Shown here piece by piece: positions 48,021-60,985 of a stretch of 64,000 bases of DNA. Within the stretch, counting starts at the first letter, position 1. Each line of letters starts with the position of its first letter. The notes beneath the pieces are model-generated. The model searched no databases. It worked only from the letters and a program-made list of their open reading frames with translations, and was not told where the DNA came from. Position numbers and translations under genes: made by a program. The DNA is from Alternaria dauci. Its lineage: Eukaryota; Ascomycota; Dothideomycetes; Pleosporales; Pleosporaceae. The stretch is taken from NCBI RefSeq assembly GCF_042100115.1, contig NC_091276.1, positions 2,356,001 through 2,420,000 of the forward strand, read 5' to 3'.

Positions 48021-49125
48021 CGTTATAGAACCTCCCCTCTTAGGCTAGCGTCCCTAATAGTCCTAGCCTTAATAAAAACCTAAAATCTTTATTAGAAAAT
48101 AGGAAAAGAGTGTCTAGTCTTTTAGTCTACCTTACGCGCGTCTATCTTACGCTATATAGATGTAGCGTTAGGGTAGAGCGTATTATACTTATTACTAGGT
48201 TAAGGAGTAATATAGAGATAACTAAGGATTTTAGGATAAGTTACCTTTACGCTTTTACTTTATTATAGTAATAGTAACCTTTATTTACTTCCTCTTTAGG
48301 GTTGCAGAATTTTTTAGTAAGGTAAGAGTAGAATTTTCTATAGTAACTATCTGTTTGTTATTTATTATAATAGAAATTTTTCTAACACCTTACTTAACAC
48401 CTTTATATTAACACCTATATACACCTTAATCGCACCCTCTGTATAAGCTATAAGCTTCCTAATATAGTCTATTATCCTAATCCGTAATATATTAAGAAGT
48501 CCTACCTCTAAAATACTATAGTATTTACTTAGAGTAATAGCGATAAGCGCGCTAATATAATTACTACTTACGCGACTTACCTACGCTGCGCTTAGACTAT
48601 CTATAAGTAAAAGTAGATTTATAAGAAGCTAGATAAGCGTTACTATAATTACTATAGTTCTAGTAACTGCGGTAGTTATACTTTAGTAAGTATTTTAAAG
48701 TCTTTTAGGTGTATTACGCTTTAGCTAATCTTTATAGGTTCTTAGCAACTTAAACGCCTACGTTAATTATCTATACTACTTACGCGTAAGGTATAATACT
48801 ACTATATAAGGCGCTACTACTCCTAAAACTAACGCTATAGTACTTTATATAGGCGTTAAGCTTACGCGCGCGTAGCGCTAGTTTAACTTAGAGTTTACTA
48901 ACTACTAATATATTACTACTTACTCTAGGACTCCTTTAGAAGTTCCTACCTAGATTCTTATAACTTCTACTAACTTCCTTAGCTTAATTCTAGTTAAGTA
49001 GTATAAGATTACTACTACCTTAGAGTAGTTAGTTAGTTATATAGTAATTATAGTATACTCTTATACTTTATCTTCTAACCTTATTTATCTTAACTAACTT
49101 TTTCTAGAATAGTACTAGTAGTAAT

Positions 49126-49153
49126 AGTAATAATAATAATAATAATAATAATA
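49126..49153. repeat. (TAA)n microsatellite
   Basis: A run of about eight TAA units inside the nested Gypsy. Confidence 0.8.
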
Positions 49154-49239
49154 GTCTATCTAATAAGGAGAGTAAAGATAATACTATTAACGCGCTAGCT
49201 ATATAGCTAAGAGATACTAAGTCTAAGTATAGTATAGGT

Positions 49240-49366
49240 AAGGATAGTAAGGATAGTAAAGGTAGTAGAGATAGTAAGGGTAATAAAAGTAGTAAGGGTA
49301 GTAAGGATAGTAAGGGTAGTAAAGATAATAAGGGTAGTAAAGATAATAAAGGTAGTAAGGCTTAAT
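49240..49366. repeat. Minisatellite of ggtagtaa-type units
   Basis: About twelve imperfect units such as ggatagtaa and ggtagtaag lie head to tail in the region between the integrase remnant and the left LTR of the nested Gypsy. In reverse they would encode a Ser/Leu/Pro-rich tract. Confidence 0.7.
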
Positions 49367-50299
49367 TTTTTCTTTTTCTTTTTTATATTTTTTACTTTTT
49401 ATATATATAGATACCTAAAATCCTATACTATAGGATTTACGCTTTAAGTATATTATAAATTCTTTTATTATACTCTTTTTTATTACCTTATATACTATAA
49501 GCTTTATAATACTTTAAAGTCTTAGAGTAGTTCTTTTATATCTTTAAAGTTAGAGGCTAAGGTCTAAGTATCTTAGGATTTATTATATTCTTTCTATCTT
49601 AGCTAGTACTATAACTAGCCTTTTCTTATATATTTTCTAAAGATTTTTTTAACTACCTAAACTTCTTAACCTTCTAGGGTAACTTCTAGTAGTTATATAT
49701 TATTATTATTATTTTTCTTATAATTCTATTATTCTAGAAGAGATACGTAAAAGACGTTATAAATATAATAATAAGGTAGTAGAAGTAAGTAATATACTTA
49801 TAACCTAACTATATTCTAGACTTAAAATAGTCTAATATACTTACTAAAAAGCTTTTTACTAAATTAGTTAACTAAGTTAATATACTTTATACTTAAGAAG
49901 ATAAAGTCTCCTTTATAAAAAATATCTAGCTTATATTTCTTATTATAGTAGTAGCTTTAATATACTTATACTTTTAATAGATAATCTATTACTACTATAC
50001 GTACGCTATATATACGCTAAACTCTATCTACTATATCTAGTACCTCCTCTTCTTACTTACTATCCTTAGGAGGTATTATAAGTAAGGGGTACTTACTATA
50101 AATAAAGTAGAAAGGAGTAGTTTTTATTAATTTATAAATAGAGTTATTATAAGTAAATTATACTATTAATAATAATTAGGCTTAGTTATCTTATTTTTTA
50201 GACATAAAAATTCTTAAATATTACTCTATAGTCTAATTCTAGCGTTTAGTTTACTTATCTATCTATAGATAGAAGGCTATACTAAGCTTACACTTTACT

Positions 50300-50780
50300 T
50301 ATAGTTAGTAGTAGATCTCTATCTAAAATATAGAAGTAAATATAAAGCCTTAGTCTAATATAATACTTTTCTATACTTTATATTTTAAAATAACTTAATT
50401 AAAGTAAGTTTCTATAAACTATTTTATATCCTAGGTTTTTAAAGTAGGTATATAAATAACTATCTTAGAGAAGTAGTCTATAATTATAAGTACTATATTA
50501 AAGATATAACTTAATCTATCTTTTAATAGTAGTAATCTTATAATAAAATCTAAAGAGACTTTTTTAAAGATATCTTCTAAGATTAGTAGTAATACTAGCT
50601 TACTATATTTACTATATTATATAGCTTTACTTCTTTAATATATAGTATAAGTCTTTATATATTCCTAGATATCTTAGCTAAGTAATAGCTAATAGTAGTA
50701 CTTACTAATAAGCTTAAGTATCTTATATACACTAAAGTAGCCTACTATATATATATTATAATATTAGGATAAAATTTCTT
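50300..50780 (-). pseudogene. Integrase remnant of the nested Gypsy
   Basis: The minus strand reads, with Gln restored at TAG/TAA, as the H2C2 region (LAGHFSVYKILKLISKYYY style) and the start of the integrase core with LDFI and a later VLDQG-like phrase. This is the usual order of a Ty3/Gypsy integrase. Many stops and lost Cys/His. Confidence 0.6.
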
Positions 50781-51959
50781 ACTTAATAGCTAGTTCCTTT
50801 AGAATATAAATTCTACTATAGTATCTTAGGACTTCCTTATAATTAGTATACTAAACTTATATACCTCTATAGCTTTAAGTATATAAAACTTATTTAGAGT
50901 CTATAACCTACTACTAAGTAAAGGTATCCTTTTACTATAACTAGAGTAGAATATCTAGTAAAGCTTTAGATTCTACTAATATAAGTTTACTACTAACTAA
51001 TACCTTAGCTAGTAAGTATAGTACGTATAGTATATATCCTATAGTACTAGTAGTAGGGACCTAACTAGTTCTATAAATATTAATAATATATATCTTATAC
51101 GCGCTTACTAGACTAAGTTTAAGTATAGATCCTCTTACTCTACTAAGTTTATTCCTTACTAGAAGCTTATTCTATAAGGTAGGTAATAACTAAGTTAAGG
51201 ATATATTCTCTTACTTATAATCTACTTTTCTTAAGGGTTTATCTACTAGGTTAGTATTCCCTAAATAGTATTTTACTTTAAAATTAAATACTCTAAAATA
51301 AAGTACCTAACGTACTTAATAGGGGTTAAGCCTCTATATAGCGTATATAGAGCGTAGGTTATTATAATTTATTAAAACTTAGATAGTATAATAAGTACTC
51401 TCTAAGTAATACTACTACTACTTAAAGCTATAAACTATAGCTAGAAGTTCTAGATTATATACCTTATAATTTAGTTCTATAGCCTAAAGCTTTCTTAAGA
51501 TAAATACTACTAGGTACTATTTCTTATTATTAAATAGCTAAGAAAGTATACTTAAAATTATAAATATTAAGGTATCTATCTTAATATAAATCTATAGTAA
51601 TTTATAAAAGTAGCGTAGGATAGGCGTATATATAAAGCGCTCTTTTAGCTTAGTAAAGGTAGCTTCTATAGTATTATCTTAGTAGAAGACTTAATTCCCT
51701 TTTAGAATATTAGTAAGGGGGGCTATTTCCTAAGTATAGTACTTAATAAAGTATTAATAGAAATTAGTAAACCCTAAGAAGGATTATAGCTCTTTAATAC
51801 TAGTTAGGGTTAGCTATTAGAGTACTATCTCTACGCGCGTAGGATTAGCGTAAACGCCGCTCCTTATAATAATAAATCCTAAGAAATAGACTTTAGTAGC
51901 TATAAAGGTGTACTTCTTTAGGTTTATATAAAGTTTAGCTTCCCTAAGGGACTAAAGTA

Positions 51960-52420
51960 TAATGTATACTACGCGCTAGTATAGCTTAAGATTATTGTTA
52001 TAGGTGTAGATAAGAATATTATAAAGGTAGACTATATAAATATAGTCTAAATATCTACTTAACGCCTTATTAATATAGGCCTAAAAGCTTACTAGAGTAT
52101 TAGTTAGCCTAAAAAGTATAACTAAGTACTTAAAGTAGCTGTATTAAGTTTAAAAAGCTGTCTTCTATTTATCTCCTACTTTTATTTATATATAGTAGTA
52201 GGCGTCCTTAAGATCTAGCGTTATATAGTATTATACGCCTAATAAGTAATCTAGTGTCTCTCTAATAAGTAAGAGTAGGTAATAATCTTTTATAGTAACT
52301 ATATTTAGACCTCTATAATCTACGTAAAGGTAAAGTATACTATCTTTCTTTAGTATAAAGATAATTAGTAAGCCTATAGGGCTAGTACTATATTAGATAT
52401 ATCCCTTATAAAGAGCCTCT
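51960..52420 (-). pseudogene. Reverse transcriptase remnant of the nested Gypsy
   Basis: The minus strand reads [17 protein letters not shown], then LDLKDAYY and a YLYNILIYT box (mutated YLDDILIY, near 51,990-52,060). These are the standard Gypsy reverse transcriptase motifs in the right order. Confidence 0.75.
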
Positions 52421-54300
52421 TCTATATATTTACAGAGTAGCTAAAGCTAACGTAAAGAGAGCGTATAGAGTAGTCTATATAGTAGCTCTTTACCTTATTA
52501 GATAGGAATTATATAATCTAAGCTCTTATAACTTAGAAGAGTTATAGCCTTTATATTATTAAATATATCTATATATTCTAATAAAGCGTTAGGGATACGT
52601 AGTACCTACGCTACGTAGACATTATATATACGTATATTATAGTCTAAGAAAGTATTAGTTAATTAGAGAGTTCCTAAGAGGTAGGTAAAACTAGAATCCT
52701 TTTTACTTTTTTAGAGAGTCTCTATACTTACTAACTAGATATTAGCTTTAGTTAATCCTTAGCGCTATTTTTAGCACCTATAATTAATAGAAATATCCTC
52801 TTATTTAAGAAAAGGATTCTTTAGGAGAAGAGGAAGTCCCTCTTTATTTACCTTATATTTAGTTACTTAGGTAAGGCGTTCTATACTATTATTATCTAAT
52901 AAGTGTACCTAGAACGCGTATACTACGTAGGTGCCTTAATATTATAGATTAATCTATCCTAATCTTAGGAGCTCTATATTCTCTATAGACTTTATACCTA
53001 TTTCTATAGTAGTAATTTAACTAATTAGACTAATATCTACTTAAGGATTAAGAATAACCCTAAGTTCTTTTTCTTAACTAGATTCTACTTATACACTATA
53101 CGTACGCTTTATACCTAGTAAGATATTAATTAGTAACTACCTTACTAATCCTAGATTTTTAAGGAGGCTTACCCTTTTCCTACCTAGTTAATATTAATAA
53201 GTACTTAGTTTAGGTTACTACTTTAGTACTTATTAGTATAGTACCTCTTCTTCTAGTACTTAAAGTATATAATTAAGCTATTATCTTTTAACTTCTTTAG
53301 TAGGTTATACTATAAGGTTAGAGAAAGAGCCTCTCTACACTTTCCCTTATAAGCGCTTTAGGCCTATTATTTATATATAGGGGCTACTCTACGTAAGTTT
53401 CTTTTAAGTATAAATACTAATATAATAAGGTCCTCTCTAGTAGCTAGAACTTAGTAATAGTTAGTAATAGCTTACTATAACTTAGGCTGTAGTTTTATAA
53501 ATAAGTATTACACCCTTTACTCCTTAATATAAGTAGGGAGTTAGTCTTCTAGAACTTCTAGGTAGGTAGTAAAAAGAGTAAACTATCTAGTCTTTTTACT
53601 ATATAGTATTATTATACGCTATAGCTACTTTAAGACTATAGTTAATAGGATTAGAGAGTAAGTTAAGTAGGTACTACTTAAAGTATTCTTAGGTAGGATC
53701 CTCCCCTTATACTTTAAATATACGCTTATAGTATATATACTAAAGCTCCTTAGGTTCTCCTCCTATATACTATATAGACTATAAAACTTTATTATAGTTA
53801 GTAGAAAACTCTTATAGTAGTAGTTAAAAAGCTATCTTATAAGAATAGATAAATTTATAATATTCTTTAATTATTTTTCCTTAGTACTCTATAGGGTCCT
53901 TAGGTTTTAAAGTATATTTTAGGTGTATAGCGCCTATAGGTTTAGGTACGTATTAGGTACACGTAGTAGGATCCTCTATACTAAGGGTAATATAGCTAGC
54001 TTCTACTTAGGGTATACCTTATCCTATTTCCTCTAGCTATACAACTTTGTCTTCTAGCTTACGTAGCTATTAGAGGGTAAGTAGTTTATCCTATTATTTC
54101 TTAACTACTATAATACGCGCCTCTAGCGTTATAAGTGCGTTTTCTACTAGTAGCGTGTATTTATTATATAGTATTTATATTAGGCTTAAAAGGCTAGAAC
54201 TTTAACTCCTTACTCTACCTTAGGTAGTAGATCGCGTTAAGGGAGCTATCCCTAAACTATTTACCCTATAGGAGAGAAGAATTATTATATAAAGAGTAGT

Positions 54301-54512
54301 TATAGGTAATAGTATTTACTTTATATTATAAAATAATAGTAGGGGATAGCTCTATATTCTAATAGTATACAAGAGAAAGTAATAATAATAATTCTTACTA
54401 GTCTTCCTACGCGTAAAGCGTAGGTTAAGAGTAAGTTCCTTATCTATAGAGATAATAAGAGAAGTAATTATGTTAGGACCTTAGTGCCCTTCTAGCTAAG
54501 CTGTGTCCTATA
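54301..54512 (-). repeat. LTR of the nested Gypsy, heavily RIP-mutated
   Basis: 212 bp, aligned end to end with 47,809-48,020. The differences I see are C-to-T or G-to-A, concentrated at CpA and TpG. Confidence 0.8.
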
Positions 54513-54517
54513 CGTTA

Positions 54518-57500
54518 GAGATCTATAAAATACTTCTAAAGATATAATATAGAAATAGATATACTTTTTATAGAGACTAACTTAAAAAGGTATAATAAGT
54601 AGATAACTACTACTATATTATACTCTTATTAAATATTTATAAAGTAAAAGACTACTTAATTTATAAGGTCTAGAGGACTATACCTAAAGAAAGGATAGTA
54701 AGAGAAGAGATCCCTTATTAGAATATCTACTAGAGTTTCTATTATAATAACTACTATATAATATATTATAGCTTAAAAACTAATATAAGCTACTTCCCTA
54801 AAGAGAGGAAGGATAAGTAGTTAAAAAACTAAGATATTATTAGGGATAAGGTTATACTAATAAAGGTATACCTAAAAAAGACCCTTAGGAAGGTATAGGA
54901 TACTAATAGTTAAGTAAAGTAGCTACTTATAACTATATCTATACTTAGTTAAGATATCTAAGCGCTTATAGATAGTAGGGCTATAAGAATAATAATCTTA
55001 CCTAGAGTAGTAGAGAAGTATAGGATACCTTACTAGATTAAGAAAAAACTAGTACTAGTAGTACTAGCTAATAAAAAACCTATAGAATATAGAGGTAGTA
55101 TAATAAGGTTAGAGATAAAACTAATAAAGCTATAAATAGTAGGTATTAAGTACCTTTTAAATATTAATATAATAGAACTAGGAGGACTAGATATATTAAT
55201 AGGTTATAATTAGCTAGATACCTATAACCCTACTATTAATTAGTGAAAGTAGATAATACTTAGAAGAGAACTTATATATAAAGTTACTAGAGTATATAGA
55301 AGAGTAAGCCTAAAGGACTAAAGCTTAACTTAAGATAAGAGGTTTAGTAAGATCTTACCTTATAAGATTAGGAGAATCTATAAGAAAAACCCTTAGAGAG
55401 TAAGAGTTATTTAGATAAGATAAGTTATAACTATAAAGGAAGGACCCTTACTACTAGAAATACTATAAGAGTATTAAACTAATAGGTTTAGGGAACTCTT
55501 TAAGGAAAATAAGGCTACTAATCTAGTAGACTATTAGGATTAGGATTATAAGATTATCTTAGAGGAAGGAGCTAAGCTAAGCCTAAGACCTATATACCTT
55601 ATATTATCTAAGCACGACGCTAAGCTAAGGGATTACCTCTAGAAAAATCTAAAGAAAGAATTTATCTAACTAGGATTAAGCCTAATAGCCTTACTTATCT
55701 TATTTATAAAGAAGCCTAATAGGAAGTAGTAACTATATATTAACTTCTATAGGTTAAATAGTATTACTTAGAATAACTAATATCCTTTACTACTAATTCT
55801 AGAGCTTATAGATTAACTCTAAAGAGCTAAGTAGTTTATAAAGTTTAACGTTTAGGAAGGATTTTACTAAATTAGGATTAAGGAAGGATATAAATAAAAA
55901 ATAGTATTTAAGATAAAATATAAACTATTTAAGTATATAGTAATACCTTTTAGGTTAATAAATACCCTAGTAATATTTTAGTTAGTTATTAATAATACGC
56001 TTTATAAATACCTTAAGATCTTTATTATAGTATATATTAATAATATATTAGTTTATACTAGTAGGATACTAGAAGAATATATAGAGTATATAAAGAAAGT
56101 GCTAAGGAAGCTTAAGGAATATAAGCTATACCTATAGCTAGGGAAGTGCGAATTCTATATAAAGGAAATAGAATACCTAGGCTTTATAATATCTATAGAG
56201 GGAGTAAAGATAAACCTAAAAAAGATAGTAGCTATATAGGAGTAGCTAACGCCTAAAATAGTTAAGGATATATAATCCTTCCTAGGATTTACTAATTACT
56301 ACTAGAAGTTTATTAAGGATTACTTAAAGATTATAATACCCCTCTTAAAGATTATAAAGAAGGAAATTAGTTTTAAATAGAATAAGGAATATTAAGAGGC
56401 TTTTAATTAAATTAAATAGATATTCCTTAAGGCACTTATACTAGAGATATATAACCTAAAGTAAGAGACGTAAGTTAAGACTAATATATTAGATTATATA
56501 CTTAGAGCTATATTATTATAGTAGTACTTAGATAAGAAGTAGAGACTAGTATTCTACTACTTAAGGAAGTTCTCTAGAGTAGAACTTAACTATAATATTT
56601 ATAATAAGGAGCTACTAGGAGTAGTTAATTCCTTTAAATAGTAGGAAGTCTATTTACTAAGACTACTATACTAGATTAAGGTTTTTACTAATTACTAGAA
56701 CTTAGTAGGTTTTATAATAATAAAGAAACTTAACTAATAGTAAGTTTAATAGGCTAAGATACTAGCTTAGTTTAACTTTAAAATAACTTACTATACTAGA
56801 ATACTTAATAGAGTAGTAGATACTTTAAGTAAGAGATCTAACTTACGTAAAGAAAGTTATAAAGAACTATATAACACTATATTTAAGAAGATGCCTAATA
56901 GTACACTACGTTACAACTAGCCAGAACTAGCTAGGGTAGCTAAGGTAGCTAAGTAGGTAGAAACGCTTTAGTAGTAATAGTAGTAGAAGGCTACTAGCTA
57001 GTAGTTTAAGCTAGATAAGAATAGCTCTAACGAACTATTATAAGATAAATAAGAGTACTAAGATATAATTTAAGGTAATTAAATATATATACCTTTATAT
57101 ATAAGATTAAGTCTTATTAAGGAATTATATAAGTCCCTAGAATATAGATATATATTACTAGAAGAAATAGTTAGATGTTTAGCTAAGGTGTTCGCTATAC
57201 TACGCTTATAAGCAAAGGTATAGGACGTCCTAAGTAACTATTTAGCTTATTACTAGAATAAGCCTAAGAGATATAAGCTTTATAGCCTATTATAACCCTT
57301 ACTACTACTAATAAGACTATAGAGTAGTGTAATAATAGACTTTATAGTAAAGCTCCTAAAGTTATTAGAACTAGGATCTAGAAGGCTATATAATATAATC
57401 CTAGTTATTATATATTAATATATAAAAGGAGTAAAGTTTATACTTATAGAAGAGACTATTATAGTAGATAAATACGCGTATAAGGTTAGTAAGGCACTAA

Positions 57501-58400
57501 TATTAGAATATAGGATACCTAAAGAGTTTATTACTAATTATAATAAACTATTTACTTCTAAGTATTAGAATATATTCCTAGTAAAGTTAGGTGTAAAGAA
57601 GAAGCTATTAACTAGCTTCTACCCTAAAATAGATAGCTAGATAGAAAGAATAAACTAGATACTAGAATAGTATCTAAGGATATACACTAATAAGCTATAA
57701 GATAACTAGGTTAAACTCTTACTAATAGTATAATTAGCCTATAATAGTACTAGGTCTATAATAACTAAGTACTTACTATACTATATAAACTATAGATATA
57801 AGCTAGTTACTTATTAAGATCTAAAAGATATAGAAAGTATTATAGTAAGTATAAATAATAAAGCTTACTTAATATAAGAGCTATATAATAAATTAAGTAA
57901 GAATATAACTTATAAGAACCTTATAATAGCTAAAGTAGCTAATAAGTTAAGGATTAAAGGACTAACCTTTAAGAAGGGGGATAAAGTTTTTTTATTATAA
58001 TAGAATTTAAAAACTAAGTAGCTAAGTAAGAAACTAGATAACCTCTAAATAGGACTATTTAAGGTTCTAAAGGAAATAAGTAATATAAATTATAAACTCT
58101 AACTCCTACTAGATATATATATCTACCTTATCTTTTATAAGAAACTCTTAAAAAAAGTACCTTTAGATACTAAGCTAGCTACTAATATAGAGCTTAAAGA
58201 TAATAAGTATAAGGTTAAAGAAATTAGGGACTTATAGAAAATTAGTTATTAGTAGAAATACTTAGTTAAGTAGCTAGGATAGCTAGAGAGCTAAAATACT
58301 TAGGAACTAAAAGAAAATTTAATAAACTATAAGTTATAAGTATATAAGTACTATTAGAGATACTTAAAGAAAGGAGGATTAGATCCTCTAAGGAAGAAAA
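54518..58400 (+). pseudogene. RT, RNase H and integrase remnant of the large Gypsy
   Basis: With TAG/TAA read as lost Gln, the plus strand gives Gypsy pol in order. An INFYRLNSIT-type RT start lies near 55,740, a VYINNILVYT box (mutated YIDDIL) near 56,030-56,055, and the LGFTNYYQKFI thumb phrase near 56,280. RNase H sequence follows near 56,450-56,800. An integrase core lies at about 57,300-57,700, with a GDKVFLL-type C-terminal region near 57,980. The reading ends in a chromodomain-like or tail region close to 58,390. Confidence 0.75.
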
Positions 58401-59060
58401 GAAGTTAAAAGAAAGGTTAAAAGAAGTATTAGCCTATAACTAGCCTAAGTTAGTTAATAGTCTAGGTAGTAATAGTTTAGTTATTAGAAAGTCTATACTA
58501 GGGGTAGAGCTCCCCTTAGCTTACTCTTTTATATAATCTTATAGCTTTAGTAGAGCTAAGTCTTAATAAGTAAAGGTCTATTCCTTACTCTTTACCTTAA
58601 GTAGCTCCTAATATAAATAAGAAGCCTTAGTAGCTACTTAAGCTTAACGCTCTTTAGCCTAAGCTACCTCTAGCTCTTTACGCTTACGCTTAGCTTAAAC
58701 CTACTCCTACTCTTACTCTAAGATAAATAAACTACACTTAGCTCTAATAGAAATATAACTAGTATAATAACTAGAAGTTATCTTTATAAAGTAGTAGAGC
58801 TTCTTCTCTTTATAACGCTAATACTAGAAATCTATCTTAAGACCCTCTTAAATAATATAAGCTATATAGGTACACTTTTAGTTAGTTAAAGAGTAAGGAT
58901 AGGGACTATAGGACTTATAGACTTTAGGTATAGTTAGAGATACTAAAGGAAGGAAGAGGTAGCTATAATAGCTTAAGGCCTACTAACCTTATATATAGCT
59001 AACGCTATAAGATATAGTATAGAAAATTAATAATCTAGGGTATTAGGATAATACGCCTAA
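58401..59060. other. Non-coding 3' region of the large Gypsy
   Basis: This lies between the end of the pol remnant and the polypurine tract. RIP-mutated, with no motif recognised. Confidence 0.45.
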
Positions 59061-59072
59061 GAGGGGGGATAA

Positions 59073-59561
59073 TATTATAAGGTAATAAGAAGGATTCTCT
59101 CCTAGATATAAGGGTTAGGGTTAGAGGCTAACTAGTAACTACGTTAGAAGGTAATAATCTTAGTAGGGCTATAATTATATAGCTAGTATCTTACTAAGAT
59201 AAGATATCTAGCTAAGAGGATAGATACTATAATATCTTAAGATACTATAATATCTAAGGAATCTAGAGATACTAGGAAATAGTAAGAGGATATAGATATC
59301 TAGGACCTATAGTAATAGGTATAAGAATATATTAGATCTTATTATTATACTTATTATAGTTAACTTAAATAGTTTATCTCTTATATAGATTATTAACTAG
59401 TTTTTCTATTATTTATAGAATTAGTATTATTATCCTTTAGTTATAATAATAACTCTTTTCTACCTAATTATTCCCTACGCTACCTTATAGACTACTACTT
59501 TAGTCTACCTTACCTTAGTATAGACTAAGCCTAGAGAAGTATAAACTAACCCTATATAATA
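59073..59561 (+). repeat. 3' LTR of the large Gypsy
   Basis: 489 bp, directly after the purine tract at 59,061. It is nearly identical to the 5' LTR. Confidence 0.85.
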
Positions 59562-60985
59562 AGTATATAATATACCCGCCCTATATATACTTAGGAGCCG
59601 CCTAGAGTAGTCCTTAATAAGTTAGATAAGTAATTACCTAAGTTCTACTACCTCTTATAGACTAAGATAGTAGATAATATTAATATAATTAATACCTCTA
59701 ATATTAGTAATATTATTATATAGGTAGCTATTAGGTAGAGGAGGATATAGATAGGGAGGAAGGTAGAGGAGTTAGTATATATAGCCTATATAGATAGCTA
59801 CTATAGCTATAGGCTCCTTATATTTAGCTACCTTATTATTCTTAAATAAGGTACCTTTAGCTAGGAAACTAAGAACTAGCTATACTAGTAGATAAAGGAT
59901 ATTAAAAGAGTATTAGAGGAGTAATATCCTAGGCTTAAAGAGAGGGAGTTTAAAGAGATACTATAGGGATAAAAGAAAAAGGTATAGATAGCGTTAGTAC
60001 TAATATTCCTCTAACTAAAGCTAATTATTAGATAGTAGTAGCTATACTATAGGTAGCTAGTTAGTTATTCTTAAGAAGGGGTAGTAGAGGTAGTAGTAGT
60101 AGAGGTAGTAGTAGTAGTAGTAGTTATAAAGGGTAGATATAGTAAAGGATAGTAGAGGATAGTAGAAGATAGTAGGAGATAGTATATAAGTTAGAATATT
60201 ATATCTTATCTCTAGTAGGCGTATAATACTATTATATATCTTTAGTATCTAGTATTTATAATATACTATATATATACTAGTAGTACTAAATATAGGCTTA
60301 TATAAGCCTATAGTTACCTAGTTAGCGCTTTATCTTTAAAAAAGTCTCTAAACGTACTATAATAATAATAAAAAAAAAGTCTATAAAGGCTAAGGCTAAA
60401 AGGGTATACTTATAATAGAGTAAAAGGTATATATTAAGATAGTTATAAGTGAGGACTATAATAGATAGCTATAGTAAGTCCTTAGCTAGCTTATCCCTAT
60501 CTTATAATTATATTAAGTAGGTATAGCTAATAATTATATATATAGGGTAGGTATTAATAAAGTAGTAGATAATTAATTTTATAATAATAATAATAATATA
60601 GGAGGCTTAGGATATAGTATAATAGGACTTAGTTACGTATTAGCTATAGAGGAGTTTAGGTAATAGTAATATATAGGCTTTATAGCTACTTTAAGAGAAT
60701 TATAATAGTAGTAGTGCTTACGCTCTTAAAATATAATTACTATAATATAATAGAGCTTCTACTTAATCTCTAGGTAGTATTAGTAGTAATTATAAAAGTA
60801 GGGACGTTAAGGTAGTACAGCTAGGCGTAATATAAGGGATAGATAGAGAGGTATTATAGGTAAAAAGAGACTTCTAAATACGCTAGGACAGTTTAGGCTT
60901 AGTTTTAAAATTTCTTAGTAATATAATGTAAGATAATACTATAGGCCCTATCCCTAAGGCCTAGGGGGATAGGTTTAGCTTATAA

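Larger units (their letters stand above)
47809..54512 (-). mobile_element. Nested Ty3/Gypsy retrotransposon with 212-bp LTRs
   Basis: It is inserted into the large Gypsy and runs on the minus strand. LTRs are 47,809-48,020 and 54,301-54,512 (212 bp each; five more bases on both sides also match). On the minus strand the LTR starts TGTGGGACAC and ends TTGCCTACA. A purine tract (aagaggggagg, plus positions about 48,030-48,041 in reverse) precedes the left LTR, confirming the orientation. Reverse transcriptase and integrase remnants lie on the minus strand. I could not settle a target duplication. Confidence 0.8.
45614..59561 (+). mobile_element. Ty3/Gypsy LTR retrotransposon with 489-bp LTRs, holding a nested element
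   Basis: Two direct repeats of 489 bp bound the element: 45,614-46,102 and 59,073-59,561. A 5-bp target duplication flanks it, agtac at 45,609-45,613 and agtat at 59,562-59,566, differing by one C/T change. A polypurine tract (gagggggg) sits at 59,061-59,068, a few bases before the 3' LTR, which fixes the orientation as plus. Gag-, reverse transcriptase-, RNase H- and integrase-like remnants follow in Gypsy order, interrupted by a second Gypsy at about 47.8-54.5 kb. Without that insert the element is about 7.2 kb. All frames are broken by RIP. Confidence 0.88.
45080..60399 (+). mobile_element. Element A copy 7, split by the large Gypsy, 13-bp target duplication
   Basis: The parts are 45,080-45,613 and 59,567-60,399, together about 1.37 kb with both ends. 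The sequence aagggtatactta lies at 45,067-45,079 and again at 60,400-60,412, exactly 13 bp. In element C copy 1 the corresponding site (near 32,527-32,542) is uninterrupted. The inner part carries a long degenerate frame with CAG-to-TAG changes, including RLKEREFKEILQGQ once TAG is read as Gln. Confidence 0.75.
44296..60985 (-). mobile_element. Element C copy 2, split (outermost level of the nest)
   Basis: The two parts, 44,296-45,079 and 60,413-60,985, join to give about 1.36 kb of element C on the minus strand, matching 31,927-34,167 without its insertion. Everything between them is later insertion: element A copy 7, the Gypsy inside it, and the Gypsy inside that. Confidence 0.65.

Noticed and set aside
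47880..48040. Local GC-richer patch as a possible gene or effector inside the AT-rich block
   Set aside because: It is an LTR of the nested Gypsy, as shown by its second copy at 54,301-54,512.
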